A program made the position numbers and the translations under genes. Under the pieces are notes generated by a model that was not told where the DNA came from, did not search any database, and saw only the letters and a program-made list of their open reading frames with translations. From positions 31,365 to 95,364 of the forward strand of contig DASRIC010000064.1 in the NCBI GenBank assembly GCA_035650215.1: a stretch of 64,000 bases of DNA, written 5' to 3'. Shown in pieces: positions 8,235 to 15,841 of this stretch; within the stretch, counting starts at the first letter, position 1, and each line of letters starts with the position of its first letter. Origin of the DNA: JACVRW01 sp035650215 (GTDB taxonomy: Bacteria; Actinomycetota; Thermoleophilia; Solirubrobacterales; Thermoleophilaceae).

Positions 8235-9171
8235 TCGTGCGCACGGTGCCCGAGCGCGAGCGCATCGAGATCGACTCGGTCTCGGCCCCCTGGGGCCCGA
8301 AGAAGTGCACGCCCTCGAGCATCTCGCCGTCGGTCACGCCTGTGGCCGCGAACGCCACGTCGTTGCCCGCCACGAGCCGCTCGGTGTCGAGCACCTCCTC
8401 GAGGTCGTAGCCGGCCTCGAGCGCGGCCTGGCGCTCCTCGTCCGAGCGCGGCCAGAGGCGGCCGACGATCTTGCCGCCGGTGCAGCGAATCGCGGCGGCG
8501 GCGAGCACGCCCTCAGGGGTGCCGCCGATGCCGTAGAGCAGGTCGACCGGAGATCCGGTGGTCACCGCGGCGAGCGCCGCCGACACGTCTCCGTGCGGGA
8601 TCAGGCGCACGCGCGCTCCCACCTCGCGGATCTCGGCCATGAAGTCGTCGTGGCGGGGCCGGTCGAGCATGATCACCACGAGGTCCCCGACCGGCACACC
8701 CTTCTCCTTCGCCATCAGGTGGAGCGTCTCGCCCAGCGGGCGGTCGATGTCGAGCAGGTGCGCCATGTCGCGCGACGTGGCCATCTTCAGCATGTACACG
8801 CAGGGCCCGGGGTCGAACATCGAGCCGCGCTCCGCCAGGGCGATCGTGGCGATGGCGTTCGGCAGGCCCTTCGCGCACAGCTCGGTGCCCTCGAGCGGGT
8901 CGACGGCGATGTCGACCTTGGGCATCGAGCCGTCGCCGATCTGCTCGCCGTTGTAGAGCATCGGCGCCTCGTCCTTCTCGCCCTCGCCGATCACCACGAC
9001 GCCGTCCATGGAGACCGTGTCGAGCAGCATCCGCATCGCATCGACGGCGGCGCCGTCGGCTCCCTCCTTGTCGCCGCGCCCGATCCAGCGCGCGCAGGCG
9101 AGCGCCGCGTACTCGGTCGTGCGCACGAGCTCCATCGCGAGATTGCGGTCCGGGGCCGCTGGCTCAGCCAT
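8176..9171 (-). CDS. glpX: Class II fructose-1,6-bisphosphatase GlpX
   Basis: About 331 residues with GlpX signatures: 'MDGVVVIGEGEKDEAPMLYN' (metal and substrate loop), 'DIAVDPLEGTELCAKG', 'DRPRHDDFMAEIR', 'LLYGIGGTPEGVLAAAAIRC' and 'VTDGEMLEGVHF'. It hydrolyses fructose-1,6-bisphosphate in gluconeogenesis. The start is MAEPAAPDRN; upstream frame extension is antisense noise. It follows the small membrane-protein gene by 5 nt and is probably co-transcribed with it. Confidence 0.95.
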   Translation of the reverse strand: MAEPAAPDRNLAMELVRTTEYAALACARWIGRGDKEGADGAAVDAMRMLLDTVSMDGVVVIGEGEKDEAPMLYNGEQIGDGSMPKVDIAVDPLEGTELCAKGLPNAIATIALAERGSMFDPGPCVYMLKMATSRDMAHLLDIDRPLGETLHLMAKEKGVPVGDLVVIMLDRPRHDDFMAEIREVGARVRLIPHGDVSAALAAVTTGSPVDLLYGIGGTPEGVLAAAAIRCTGGKIVGRLWPRSDEERQAALEAGYDLEEVLDTERLVAGNDVAFAATGVTDGEMLEGVHFFGPQGAETESISMRSRSGTVRTITARHDREKLREITGERLG

Positions 9172-9176
9172 CGCTC

Positions 9177-9677
9177 TCAGATCGTGCCGGGGGGCTTCTT
9201 GGGGTCCCCGTACACGCTCTGGCGCAGGTAGCCGGCCGCGAGCAGGCCGAGCGACGCGAGCAAGGCCACCCAGTAGCCGATCCCGAGCCCGATGTCGACG
9301 CTGTCCCCGGGGCGCCCGAGGATGATGCCGTTGCAGATGATCAACACGAAGGCCGTGATGCCCACGATCATCGTGACCTCGCCCGGCTTCCAGGTGAGCC
9401 GGTGCCCGCGGGCCAGGATCCACGACAGGATGAAGGGAGCCGTGGCGGCGAGCACGAGCAGGATGTCCAGCGTGTTGAACACGGCCCAGGCGCTGGCCCC
9501 GTCGCCTCCGCTCGCACCGGCCAGCGTGGAGTTGGGGTTGTCCGCGTTCGTGGTGAACCACGGCAGCCAGAGCGAGCCGAGCAGCACGAGCCCGGCGCCC
9601 ATCCCCAGGAACTCACCGGGCGACAGACGCGAGAAGTCGAGGTAGCCGCCCCTCCCTTGAGCCCTCGAAGCCTCCAT
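9177..9677 (-). CDS. Four-helix integral membrane protein, unknown function
   Basis: 166 residues with an N-terminal cytosolic stretch and four hydrophobic segments: about 25-41 ('MGAGLVLLGSLWLPWF'), 68-89 ('TLDILLVLAATAPFILSWIL'), 100-120 ('VTMIVGITAFVLIICNGIIL') and 130-150 ('IGYWVALLASLGLLAAGYL'). The 'LPWFTTNADN' loop after helix 1 is common in small actinobacterial membrane proteins. No catalytic motif. A TAAGGT hexamer (minus, 9686-9691) lies 8 nt before ATG, suggesting leaderless transcription. It appears to be the first gene of an operon with glpX. Confidence 0.75.
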   Translation of the reverse strand: MEASRAQGRGGYLDFSRLSPGEFLGMGAGLVLLGSLWLPWFTTNADNPNSTLAGASGGDGASAWAVFNTLDILLVLAATAPFILSWILARGHRLTWKPGEVTMIVGITAFVLIICNGIILGRPGDSVDIGLGIGYWVALLASLGLLAAGYLRQSVYGDPKKPPGTI

Positions 9678-9733
9678 CGATCGGGACCTTATCTGGGAGT
9701 ACCCTGGCGCGCCAACGACGAGAGGAGCCAGGC

Positions 9734-9940
9734 GTGGCGGTTACGAAGATCATCGAAGTGGTGGGCAGCTCTCCGGAGAGCTCGGACAGCGCGGTGAAGG
9801 CTGCGCTCGAGGAGGCTCGCCACTCGCTCCGCAACATCAAGGCCGTGGACGTGGTGTCGACCGGCCTGCGCGGGGAGAACCTCGACGAGTGGCGCGCGCT
9901 CGTGCGCATCTCGTTCCTGGTCGAGCGCGTGTCGGAGTAG
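9734..9940 (+). CDS. Dodecin family flavin-binding protein
   Basis: A 68-residue dodecin: 'VTKIIEVVGSSPESSDSAVK', 'ALEEARHSLRNIKAVDVV' and 'EWRALVRISFLVE', the usual beta-alpha-beta-beta chain that assembles into a 12-mer storing flavins. GTG start with GAGGAG 8 nt upstream and a TACCCT hexamer about 30 nt upstream, so unlike many neighbours it has a leader with a ribosome-binding site. The SDR gene follows after 10 nt. Confidence 0.93.
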   Translation: MAVTKIIEVVGSSPESSDSAVKAALEEARHSLRNIKAVDVVSTGLRGENLDEWRALVRISFLVERVSE

Positions 9941-9950
9941 GAGCCGGGCC

Positions 9951-10712
9951 ATGGACCTGAACGGCACCGGCGCGCTCGTGGCGGGCGGCGCGAGCGGGCT
10001 CGGCGAGGCCACCGCCCGCGAGCTCGCCGCGCGTGGCGCGCGGGTGGCGATCGCCGACCTGAACGAGGAGCGCGGCGCACAGGTCGCACAGGAGCTCGGC
10101 GGCCACTTCCACGCCGCCGACGTGACCGACGAGGAGCAGCTGGCTTCCGCCGTGAAGGCGGCGGTCGACGAGCTCGGCGGACTGCGCTTCGCCGCCTCCT
10201 GCGCCGGGATCGGCTGGGCCGAGCGCACGGTGAAGAAGGACGGGCCGGCCGCGCTCGCGCCGTTCGAGACGGTGGTCCGGGTGAACCTGATCGGCACCTT
10301 CAACGTGCTGCGCCTGGCGGCGAGCGCGATGGCGTCGAACGAGCCCGACGACCAGGGCGAGCGCGGCGCCGTGGTGATGACCGCCTCGATCGCCGCCTAC
10401 GACGGCCAGATCGGCCAGACCGCGTACTCGGCCTCGAAGGGCGGAGTTGTGGGCCTGACCCTGCCGGCGGCGCGCGACCTGGCTCGGCTCGGCATCCGGG
10501 TCTGCACGATCGCCCCCGGACTGTTCGACACCCCGCTGCTGTCGGGCCTGCCGGAGGAGGCGCGCCAGGCGCTCGGCGCCCAGATCCCCTTCCCGTCCCG
10601 GCTCGGCCGGCCCGAGGAGTACGCGTCGCTGGCCTGCCACGTGGCCGAGAACACGATGCTGAACGGCGAGACGCTCAGGCTGGACGGCGCGCTGCGGATG
10701 CCGCCGCGGTAG
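9951..10712 (+). CDS. Short-chain dehydrogenase/reductase, 3-hydroxyacyl-CoA dehydrogenase-like
   Basis: A 253-residue classical SDR with the NAD-binding 'GGASGLGEATARELAARGARV', the NLI/GTF region, catalytic Ser in 'MTASIAAYDGQ' and the YSASK Tyr/Lys pair. The sequence 'GLTLPAARDLARLGIRVCTI' with 'APGLFDTPLLSGLPE' resembles type II 3-hydroxyacyl-CoA dehydrogenase (HSD17B10-like). With the thiolase 195 bp downstream it would fit beta-oxidation of acyl-CoA, though promiscuity of SDRs leaves the substrate open. Confidence 0.88.
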   Translation: MDLNGTGALVAGGASGLGEATARELAARGARVAIADLNEERGAQVAQELGGHFHAADVTDEEQLASAVKAAVDELGGLRFAASCAGIGWAERTVKKDGPAALAPFETVVRVNLIGTFNVLRLAASAMASNEPDDQGERGAVVMTASIAAYDGQIGQTAYSASKGGVVGLTLPAARDLARLGIRVCTIAPGLFDTPLLSGLPEEARQALGAQIPFPSRLGRPEEYASLACHVAENTMLNGETLRLDGALRMPPR

Positions 10713-10741
10713 GCGGGCGCCGTGCGGGCTGGTCACTAGCG

Positions 10742-10814
10742 CAGCCCGGCCTTCGCCGAGCTGCGCGGCGGGCTGAACGACCTGTCGGACGCGCTGAAGC
10801 CCTCTGAGACGTGA
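10742..10814 (+). pseudogene. Coding-like relict, C-terminal fragment of an unidentified protein
   Basis: After an in-frame TAG the frame reads SPAFAELRGGLNDLSDALKP and then SET and a stop, with the codon bias and helical pattern of a real C-terminus, but there is no room for an upstream domain. It looks like the end of a lost gene between the SDR and the thiolase. The family cannot be named. Confidence 0.3.
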
Positions 10815-10816
10815 GC

Positions 10817-10844
10817 GAAGGGCGGCCTCCGGGCCGCCCTTCGG
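10817..10844. terminator. Strong hairpin, possible terminator
   Basis: A perfect 12-bp stem, CGAAGGGCGGCC with GGCCGCCCTTCG, and a 4-nt loop. No T-tract follows, so it is not a canonical intrinsic terminator; it directly follows the stop of the relict reading frame and precedes the thiolase promoter region (TAGCCT at about 10862). Confidence 0.45.
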
Positions 10845-10907
10845 CAGCCGGCGCACCCCGAGTAGCCTTGCGCGGGTCCGTCTCCCCGAGCCCAGGAACG
10901 CCCTCTG

Positions 10908-12071
10908 ATGCCCGAAGCAGTGATCGTCGACGCCGTGCGCACCCCGATCGGCCGCGCCTTCAAGGGCTCGCTCGCGGGATTGCGCCCCGACGAGATGGGC
11001 GCGTTCGTGCTCGACGCTCTGATGGAGCGCAACCCCGGTGTCGATCCCGCGCTGATCGAGGACGTGTACTGCGGCGTCGGCCTGCCGCAGGGCCTTCAGG
11101 GCTTCAACCTCGCGCGCATCATGGTCCTGCTCTCCGACTCGCTTCCCCAGGAGGTGAACGGCGCGACCATCTCGCGCTACTGCGCCTCCTCGCTCGAGTC
11201 GATCCGCCAAGCGGCCAACGCCGTGGTGGCGGGCCAGGGCGACGCGTACATCGCGGCCGGCGTCGAGTGGGTCTCGCGCTACAACGAGTCCGTGGAGGGC
11301 GCGCGCCCGCAGGACCGGAACGAGCACCTCGTAGGGAAGGACGGCGACCCGGACGCGTACATCGCGATGGGCCTCACCGCCGAGAACGTGGCCGAGCGCT
11401 ACGAGGTGAGCCGCGCCGACATGGACAAGTACGCGCAGCGCTCCCAGGAGCTGGCCGTGGCCTCACAGGAGAACGGCTACTTCGACCGCGAGATCGTGCC
11501 GGTCACGCTGCCCGACGGCGCGGTGGTCTCGATGGACGACGGCCCCCGCCCCAGCTCGACGCTCGAGAAGCTCGCCGAGCTCGACCCGGCCTTCAGGGAG
11601 GACGGCAAGATCACCGCCGGCAACTCCTGCCCGCTCAACGACGGCGCCGCCGCCGTGCTCGTGATGTCGGACTCGAAGGCCGACGAGCTCGGCCTCGCGC
11701 CGCGCGCCCGCATCATCACGGCGGCCACCGCCGCCAACGAGCCCGAGTACATGGGGGTCGCCCCGATCTGGGCGATCCGCAAGGTGCTCGAGCGCGCCGG
11801 CATGACGATCGACGACGTGGACACGGTCGAGCTGAACGAGGCCTTCGCGGCCCAGGTGATCCCGATCATGGCCGAGTGCGACATCCCGCTCGAGAAGCTG
11901 AACCCGCACGGCGGCGCGATCGCGCTCGGGCACCCGTTCGGCATGACCGGCGCGCGCATCATGACCACGCTCCTGAACGGCCTCGAGACCGACGACCGGA
12001 CGATCGGCCTCGAGACCATGTGCGTGGCCGGCGGACAGGGTCAGGCCATGCTCGTCGAGCGGCTCGGCTGA
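10908..12071 (+). CDS. Acetyl-CoA C-acyltransferase (thiolase)
   Basis: A 387-residue thiolase. The acyl-accepting cysteine is in 'SRYCASSLESIRQ' near residue 90; the C-terminal catalytic groups are in 'NEAFAAQ', 'LGHPFGMTGAR' and 'CVAGGQGQAM'. It cleaves 3-ketoacyl-CoA in beta-oxidation (FadA type) or condenses acetyl-CoA. The nearby SDR suggests the degradative role. The 3' end overlaps the convergent hydrolase gene by 31 nt. Confidence 0.94.
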   Translation: MPEAVIVDAVRTPIGRAFKGSLAGLRPDEMGAFVLDALMERNPGVDPALIEDVYCGVGLPQGLQGFNLARIMVLLSDSLPQEVNGATISRYCASSLESIRQAANAVVAGQGDAYIAAGVEWVSRYNESVEGARPQDRNEHLVGKDGDPDAYIAMGLTAENVAERYEVSRADMDKYAQRSQELAVASQENGYFDREIVPVTLPDGAVVSMDDGPRPSSTLEKLAELDPAFREDGKITAGNSCPLNDGAAAVLVMSDSKADELGLAPRARIITAATAANEPEYMGVAPIWAIRKVLERAGMTIDDVDTVELNEAFAAQVIPIMAECDIPLEKLNPHGGAIALGHPFGMTGARIMTTLLNGLETDDRTIGLETMCVAGGQGQAMLVERLG

Positions 12072-12952
12072 GGCGCGCTCCCGGCCCCGCCCGCGAAGCC
12101 GGCGATCAGCTCGGCGAGCCGCTCGGGCTGGTCCTCCGGGCTGAAGGTCCGTGCGTTCTCGATCCACTCGAGGCGCGCGTCGGGAAGGATGGTCGCGAGC
12201 CGCTCGGCGTGCTCGGTGGGGAAGAAGCGGTCGTCGGCCGACCAGGCGATCAGCGTCGGCCGGTCGAAGGCCGAAAGGCGCGTGGCGGCATCGAGCGTCT
12301 GGCTGGGGTGGATCCCGGCGAGCAGGCGCCGCACGTCGCGACGGACGAAGCCCTCAGTCAGCACGGGCAGCACGTAGGTGTCCTCGGCTGCGCGCTCGAT
12401 CGGTTGGTGGGAGAGCCAGCCGTAGGCGATCGGCAGGCGCCGCAGCGGCCGCAGGCGCAGCGCGCCGAAGGCCACCGGGATCACGCCCGGCACGCGCGCC
12501 GGCGCCAGGACGTAACGGAAGAAGCGCGGCGGGAAATTCTCGAAGGCGTCGCAGGAGGTGAGCACGAGCCGGTCGATCAGCTCGGGCCGGCGCACCGCGA
12601 GGAGCTGGCTGAGGCCACCACCGCTGTCGTTGCCCACGAGCGTGACGCTGCCGAGGTCAATCGCCTCGATCGCCTCGCCGACCAGGCCGGCGATCCCCGG
12701 CCCGCTCATGTCGGCGTCGCGCGGCATCGGCTCGAGGTGCGACCCGAGCGGGAGGTCGAGCGTCACGCGCGTGTGCCCGCTAAGACGGGGCACCACCTTG
12801 CGCCAGAGGTTGGCGTTCACGAGCGCGCCGTGCACGAATACGATCGGCGGTCCCTCGCCCGTGACGTGCGCGCGGATGCGGCGCCCGCCCCCGAGCTCGA
12901 GGGTCCTCGCCGGGCCCAGCTCGCTCGCCCGCCAACTCGCTCTCTCGTTCAT
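12041..12952 (-). CDS. Alpha/beta-fold hydrolase with Asp at the nucleophile position
   Basis: About 303 residues with oxyanion loop 'VFVHGALVNANLW', nucleophile elbow 'VGNDSGGGLS' and acid region 'IAWSADDRFFP'. The elbow places Asp, not Ser, at the nucleophile position, as in haloalkane dehalogenases and epoxide hydrolases. The usual GH motif near the C-terminus is 'ENARTFSPEDQPERLAELI', with Thr where the catalytic His would be. That feature occurs in other GND-type actinobacterial hydrolases as I recall, but makes the reaction uncertain. A GGAGG lies upstream of ATG. Confidence 0.8.
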   Translation of the reverse strand: MNERASWRASELGPARTLELGGGRRIRAHVTGEGPPIVFVHGALVNANLWRKVVPRLSGHTRVTLDLPLGSHLEPMPRDADMSGPGIAGLVGEAIEAIDLGSVTLVGNDSGGGLSQLLAVRRPELIDRLVLTSCDAFENFPPRFFRYVLAPARVPGVIPVAFGALRLRPLRRLPIAYGWLSHQPIERAAEDTYVLPVLTEGFVRRDVRRLLAGIHPSQTLDAATRLSAFDRPTLIAWSADDRFFPTEHAERLATILPDARLEWIENARTFSPEDQPERLAELIAGFAGGAGSAPQPSRSTSMA

Positions 12953-12974
12953 CGTCCCGACACCTCCATACAGG

Positions 12975-13088
12975 TTGTATACCCGCGCCGAGCTGATGCG
13001 GGTGGCGCGCGAGCTGTTCGCCGACGGCGGCTATACCGGGGTGGGCACGCCGCCGCTGCTCGCGCTGATCGGGGGCCTAAGGAAGTAG
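12975..13088 (+). pseudogene. TetR-family regulator remnant
   Basis: Reading from TTG the frame gives 'RAELMRVARELFADGGYTGV' and then 'GTPPLLALIGGLRK' and a stop. The first half is the helix 1 to helix 2 start of a TetR DNA-binding domain; it then loses similarity exactly where the recognition helix should begin. No ligand domain follows because the quinone oxidoreductase gene occupies the other strand. An ATACA-GGT-TGTAT palindrome (12968-12980) at its 5' end could be the former operator, now upstream of the divergent hydrolase. Confidence 0.5.
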
Positions 13089-14018
13089 CACGAGCTTGCC
13101 GAGCTTGCCGCCGGCCGCGAAGCGGTCGTAGGCCTGCTCGGCCTCGGCGAGCGGGAAGGTCTCCGCGACCGGCACCGTGAGCGTGCCGTCCGCGAAGTGC
13201 GGCAGCACCTCCTTCTCCACGAGCCGGGCGGCCGCCGCCTTCTGCTCGAGCGGGCGGGCGCGCAGGGTGGAGCCGTGGATGCGGGCGCGCTTCTGCATCA
13301 CGGCCACCAGGTTGATCTCGGCCACCGGGCCCGTGCCGCCGACCCCGATCACGGCGATCCGCCCGCCGATGGCGAGCGAGCCGAGGTTCTCCTCGAGGTT
13401 GGAGGCGCCAACGAGCTCGAGGATCACGTCGTAGGGGCCGCTCTCGCCGAAGCCATCGGGCGCGATCGCGCGCGCGCCGAGCCGCTCGACCTCGGGGCGT
13501 TGCTCCTCGCGGCGCACGGTGGCCGTTACCCGCGCCCCGGCCGCGCGGCCGAGCTGCACGGCCGCCGTGCCCACCCCGCCGGCGGCGCCGTGCACCAGCA
13601 GGTGCTCGCCCGAGCGCAGGCCGGCCTGGCTGAAGATCGCGTCGTGCGCGGTGGTGAAGACCTCCGGCAGCCCTCCCGCCTCGGGCCACTCGAGGCCGTC
13701 CGGGACCGGCATCGCCGCGCGCTCGTGTACCACCGCCAGCTCCGCCTGCGCGCCACCGCCCACCACAGCCATTACCCGGTCGCCCTCGGCGAAGCGCGCG
13801 GCGCCCGGCCCCAAGGCGGCCACCTCGCCGGCCAGCTCGAGCCCGGGGATGTCCTCGGGCGACCCGGGCGGAGCGGGATATGCGCCCCGGCGCTGCAGCA
13901 TGTCGGCGCCGTTGATGCCCGCGCCGCGCACCCGCACGAGCAGCTGGCCGTGCCCGGGCTCGGGGTCCGGGCGCTCCTCCACCAGGAGCTGCTTGTCCTG
14001 GATGGTTACCGCGTGCAC
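13077..14018 (-). CDS. NADPH:quinone oxidoreductase-type MDR enzyme
   Basis: A 313-residue zinc-free medium-chain reductase. Visible are 'GINGADMLQRRGAYPAPPG', the cofactor loop 'LLVHGAAGGVGTAAVQLGRA', 'ILELVGASNLEENL' and 'HFADGTLTVPVAETFPLAEA'. The Zn-binding cysteines of alcohol dehydrogenases are absent, as in quinone oxidoreductases. GTG start; TAGATT (minus, 14026-14031) lies 7 nt upstream, so probably leaderless. Confidence 0.9.
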   Translation of the reverse strand: MHAVTIQDKQLLVEERPDPEPGHGQLLVRVRGAGINGADMLQRRGAYPAPPGSPEDIPGLELAGEVAALGPGAARFAEGDRVMAVVGGGAQAELAVVHERAAMPVPDGLEWPEAGGLPEVFTTAHDAIFSQAGLRSGEHLLVHGAAGGVGTAAVQLGRAAGARVTATVRREEQRPEVERLGARAIAPDGFGESGPYDVILELVGASNLEENLGSLAIGGRIAVIGVGGTGPVAEINLVAVMQKRARIHGSTLRARPLEQKAAAARLVEKEVLPHFADGTLTVPVAETFPLAEAEQAYDRFAAGGKLGKLVLLP

Positions 14019-14025
14019 CTGGGGG

Positions 14026-14031
14026 AATCTA
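14026..14031 (-). promoter_or_regulatory. -10-like hexamer of leaderless quinone oxidoreductase gene
   Basis: TAGATT on the minus strand ends 7 nt before the GTG at 14018. No ribosome-binding site is present in the interval (CCCCCAG). Confidence 0.45.
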
Positions 14032-14079
14032 TTGGGCGGTGGCGCCGTCCCGCTTGACGATTAGGGTCAGGAGGCCGCG

Positions 14080-14838
14080 ATGAGAGGCCCGTTCCCGGTA
14101 TCGCGCAGTGCACGCCCGCCGCTGTGGCGGGAGGCGCTCGTGGGGCTGGAGGCGGCGGCGCTCCTTCGCGACCCGGTCTTTCGCGGCGACGGCGTGAGCC
14201 CGGGCGGGGGCCGCGCGGTGCTGCTGATCCCGGGCTTCATGGCTGGCGACGGCTCGCTCTCACTCATGGCCGGCTGGCTGAAGCGCACCGGCCACCGCCC
14301 CAGCCGCGCCGGGATGTGGGCGAACGTGGACTGCGCCGGCAGCGTGGTGCCTCGGCTCGAGGAGCGGCTCGAGCGGCTCGTGGCCGAGCAGGGCAAGCGC
14401 GTCGCGATCGTGGGCCAGAGCCGCGGCGGCACGATCGGGCGGGTGCTCGCCCGGCGCCGGCCGGACCTCGTGTGCGGGCTGGTGGCGCTCGGCTCGCCGC
14501 AGCTCGATCCGCTCGCGGTCCATCCGCTCGTGCGGCTCCAGGTCGAGGCCGTGAGCCGGCTTGGCTCGCTCGGCGCCCCCGGGCTCTTCCGCCGCGAGTG
14601 CCTCGCCGGCGATTGCTGCGCGTCCTTCTGGGAGGACCTCGCCGCCCCGCTCGCCGCCGATGTCGCCTGCGTGTCGGTCTACTCGAAGCGCGACGGCATC
14701 GTCGACTGGCAGGCCTGCCTCGACCCATACGCCACCGCGAGCGTGGAGATTCGCGCGTCGCATTGCGGGATGGCCGTCTCGCCGGCGGCCTGGCGCGCCG
14801 TGGCCGACGCGCTCGGTGACTTCGCGCGCGCCGCCTGA
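14080..14838 (+). CDS. Alpha/beta hydrolase, lipase-like
   Basis: 252 residues. 'VLLIPGFMAGDGSLSLMAGW' precedes the nucleophile elbow 'VGQSRGGTIG' (Ser in GxSxG), then 'VYSKRDGIVDW' for the acid and 'SHCGMAVSP' for the His. The triad therefore appears complete. A strong AGGAGG precedes ATG by 5 nt and TAGGGT is 12 nt upstream. No signal peptide, so an intracellular esterase/lipase-type enzyme; substrate unknown. Confidence 0.85.
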   Translation: MRGPFPVSRSARPPLWREALVGLEAAALLRDPVFRGDGVSPGGGRAVLLIPGFMAGDGSLSLMAGWLKRTGHRPSRAGMWANVDCAGSVVPRLEERLERLVAEQGKRVAIVGQSRGGTIGRVLARRRPDLVCGLVALGSPQLDPLAVHPLVRLQVEAVSRLGSLGAPGLFRRECLAGDCCASFWEDLAAPLAADVACVSVYSKRDGIVDWQACLDPYATASVEIRASHCGMAVSPAAWRAVADALGDFARAA

Positions 14839-14841
14839 CCG

Positions 14842-15819
14842 TCAGGGCACGACGACCGCGGCGGCGCGCAGCGCGCCGGCGCGCAGCCGCTCGAGCGCGC
14901 TGCCGGTGTCCTCGAGGGCGAAGCGCTCGACCTCGGTGCGCACCGGCACCTGCGGCGCCAGCTCGAGGAACTCCTCGCCGTCGGCGCGCGTGAGGTTGGC
15001 CACCGAGCGCAGCACGCGCTCGCCCCACAGCAGCTCGTACGGGAACGAGGGGATGTCGCTCATGTGGATCCCGCCGCACACCACGCTGCCGCCCTTGGCC
15101 ACCGCTCGCAGCGCGGCGGGGACGAGCTCGCCCGCCGGCGCGAACACGAGCGCGGCGTCGAGCTCCTCGGGCGGCGGGCCGAGGGCGTCGCCCGCCCACT
15201 CGGCGCCGAGCTCGCGGGCGAAGGCCTGGGCGGCGCGGTCGTCCGCGCGCGTGAACGCGAACACGCGGCGGCCCTCGTGGCGCGCCACCTGGCAGACGAT
15301 GTGGGCCGCGGCGCCGAAGCCGTAGATGCCGAGCCGCTCGGGGTCGCCGGCCAGCCGGAGCGTCCGGAAGCCGATCAGCCCGGCACACAGGAGCGGGGCC
15401 GCCTGCAGGTCGGGGTAGCCCGCGGGGATCGGGAAGCAGAAGCGCTCGTCGGCCACGGCTAGCTCGGCGTAGCCGCCCGGCCGCGTGTAGCCGGTGAAGA
15501 CGGCCCGGTCGCAGAGATTCTCGCGCCCGCTGCGGCAGAAGCGGCACTGGCCGCAGGTCCAGCCGAGCCAGGGCACGCCCACGCGGTCGCCGGGCGCGTA
15601 GCGCTCGCCGGCCGCCTCCAGCACGCGCGCCACGATCTGGTGGCCCGGCACGAGCGGGAGCGCCGGGCCGGGCAGCTCGCCGTCGACGATGTGGAGGTCG
15701 GTGCGGCAGACCCCGCAGGCGGCCACCTCGAGCAGCAGCTCGCCCGAGCCCGGACGCGGCGCCTCCAGGTCAACCGGCCGCAGCGCCTGGCCCGGCGCGT
15801 CGAGGACCATCGCGCGCAT
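14842..15819 (-). CDS. Zinc-dependent alcohol dehydrogenase (MDR)
   Basis: About 325 residues. The catalytic zinc site is 'ACGVCRTDLHIVDGELPG' with 'VPGHQIVARV' (GHE replaced by GHQ), and the structural zinc loop is 'CGQCRFCRSGRENLC'. The cofactor region 'LGIYGFGAAAHIVCQVA' and the late 'GGIHMSDIPSFPYELLWGER' match the AdhA-type NADP-dependent enzymes. The start MRAMVLDAPG leaves only 22 bp to the divergent sulfurtransferase start, so the two promoters overlap. Confidence 0.92.
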   Translation of the reverse strand: MRAMVLDAPGQALRPVDLEAPRPGSGELLLEVAACGVCRTDLHIVDGELPGPALPLVPGHQIVARVLEAAGERYAPGDRVGVPWLGWTCGQCRFCRSGRENLCDRAVFTGYTRPGGYAELAVADERFCFPIPAGYPDLQAAPLLCAGLIGFRTLRLAGDPERLGIYGFGAAAHIVCQVARHEGRRVFAFTRADDRAAQAFARELGAEWAGDALGPPPEELDAALVFAPAGELVPAALRAVAKGGSVVCGGIHMSDIPSFPYELLWGERVLRSVANLTRADGEEFLELAPQVPVRTEVERFALEDTGSALERLRAGALRAAAVVVP

Positions 15820-15829
15820 GGGCGAAGCG

Positions 15830-15835
15830 TACGCT
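15830..15835 (+). promoter_or_regulatory. -10-like hexamer of leaderless sulfurtransferase gene
   Basis: TACGCT ends 6 nt before GTG at 15842. The whole intergenic space to the divergent alcohol dehydrogenase start is 22 bp, so the transcript has essentially no leader. Confidence 0.45.
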
Positions 15836-15841
15836 GGGGCC

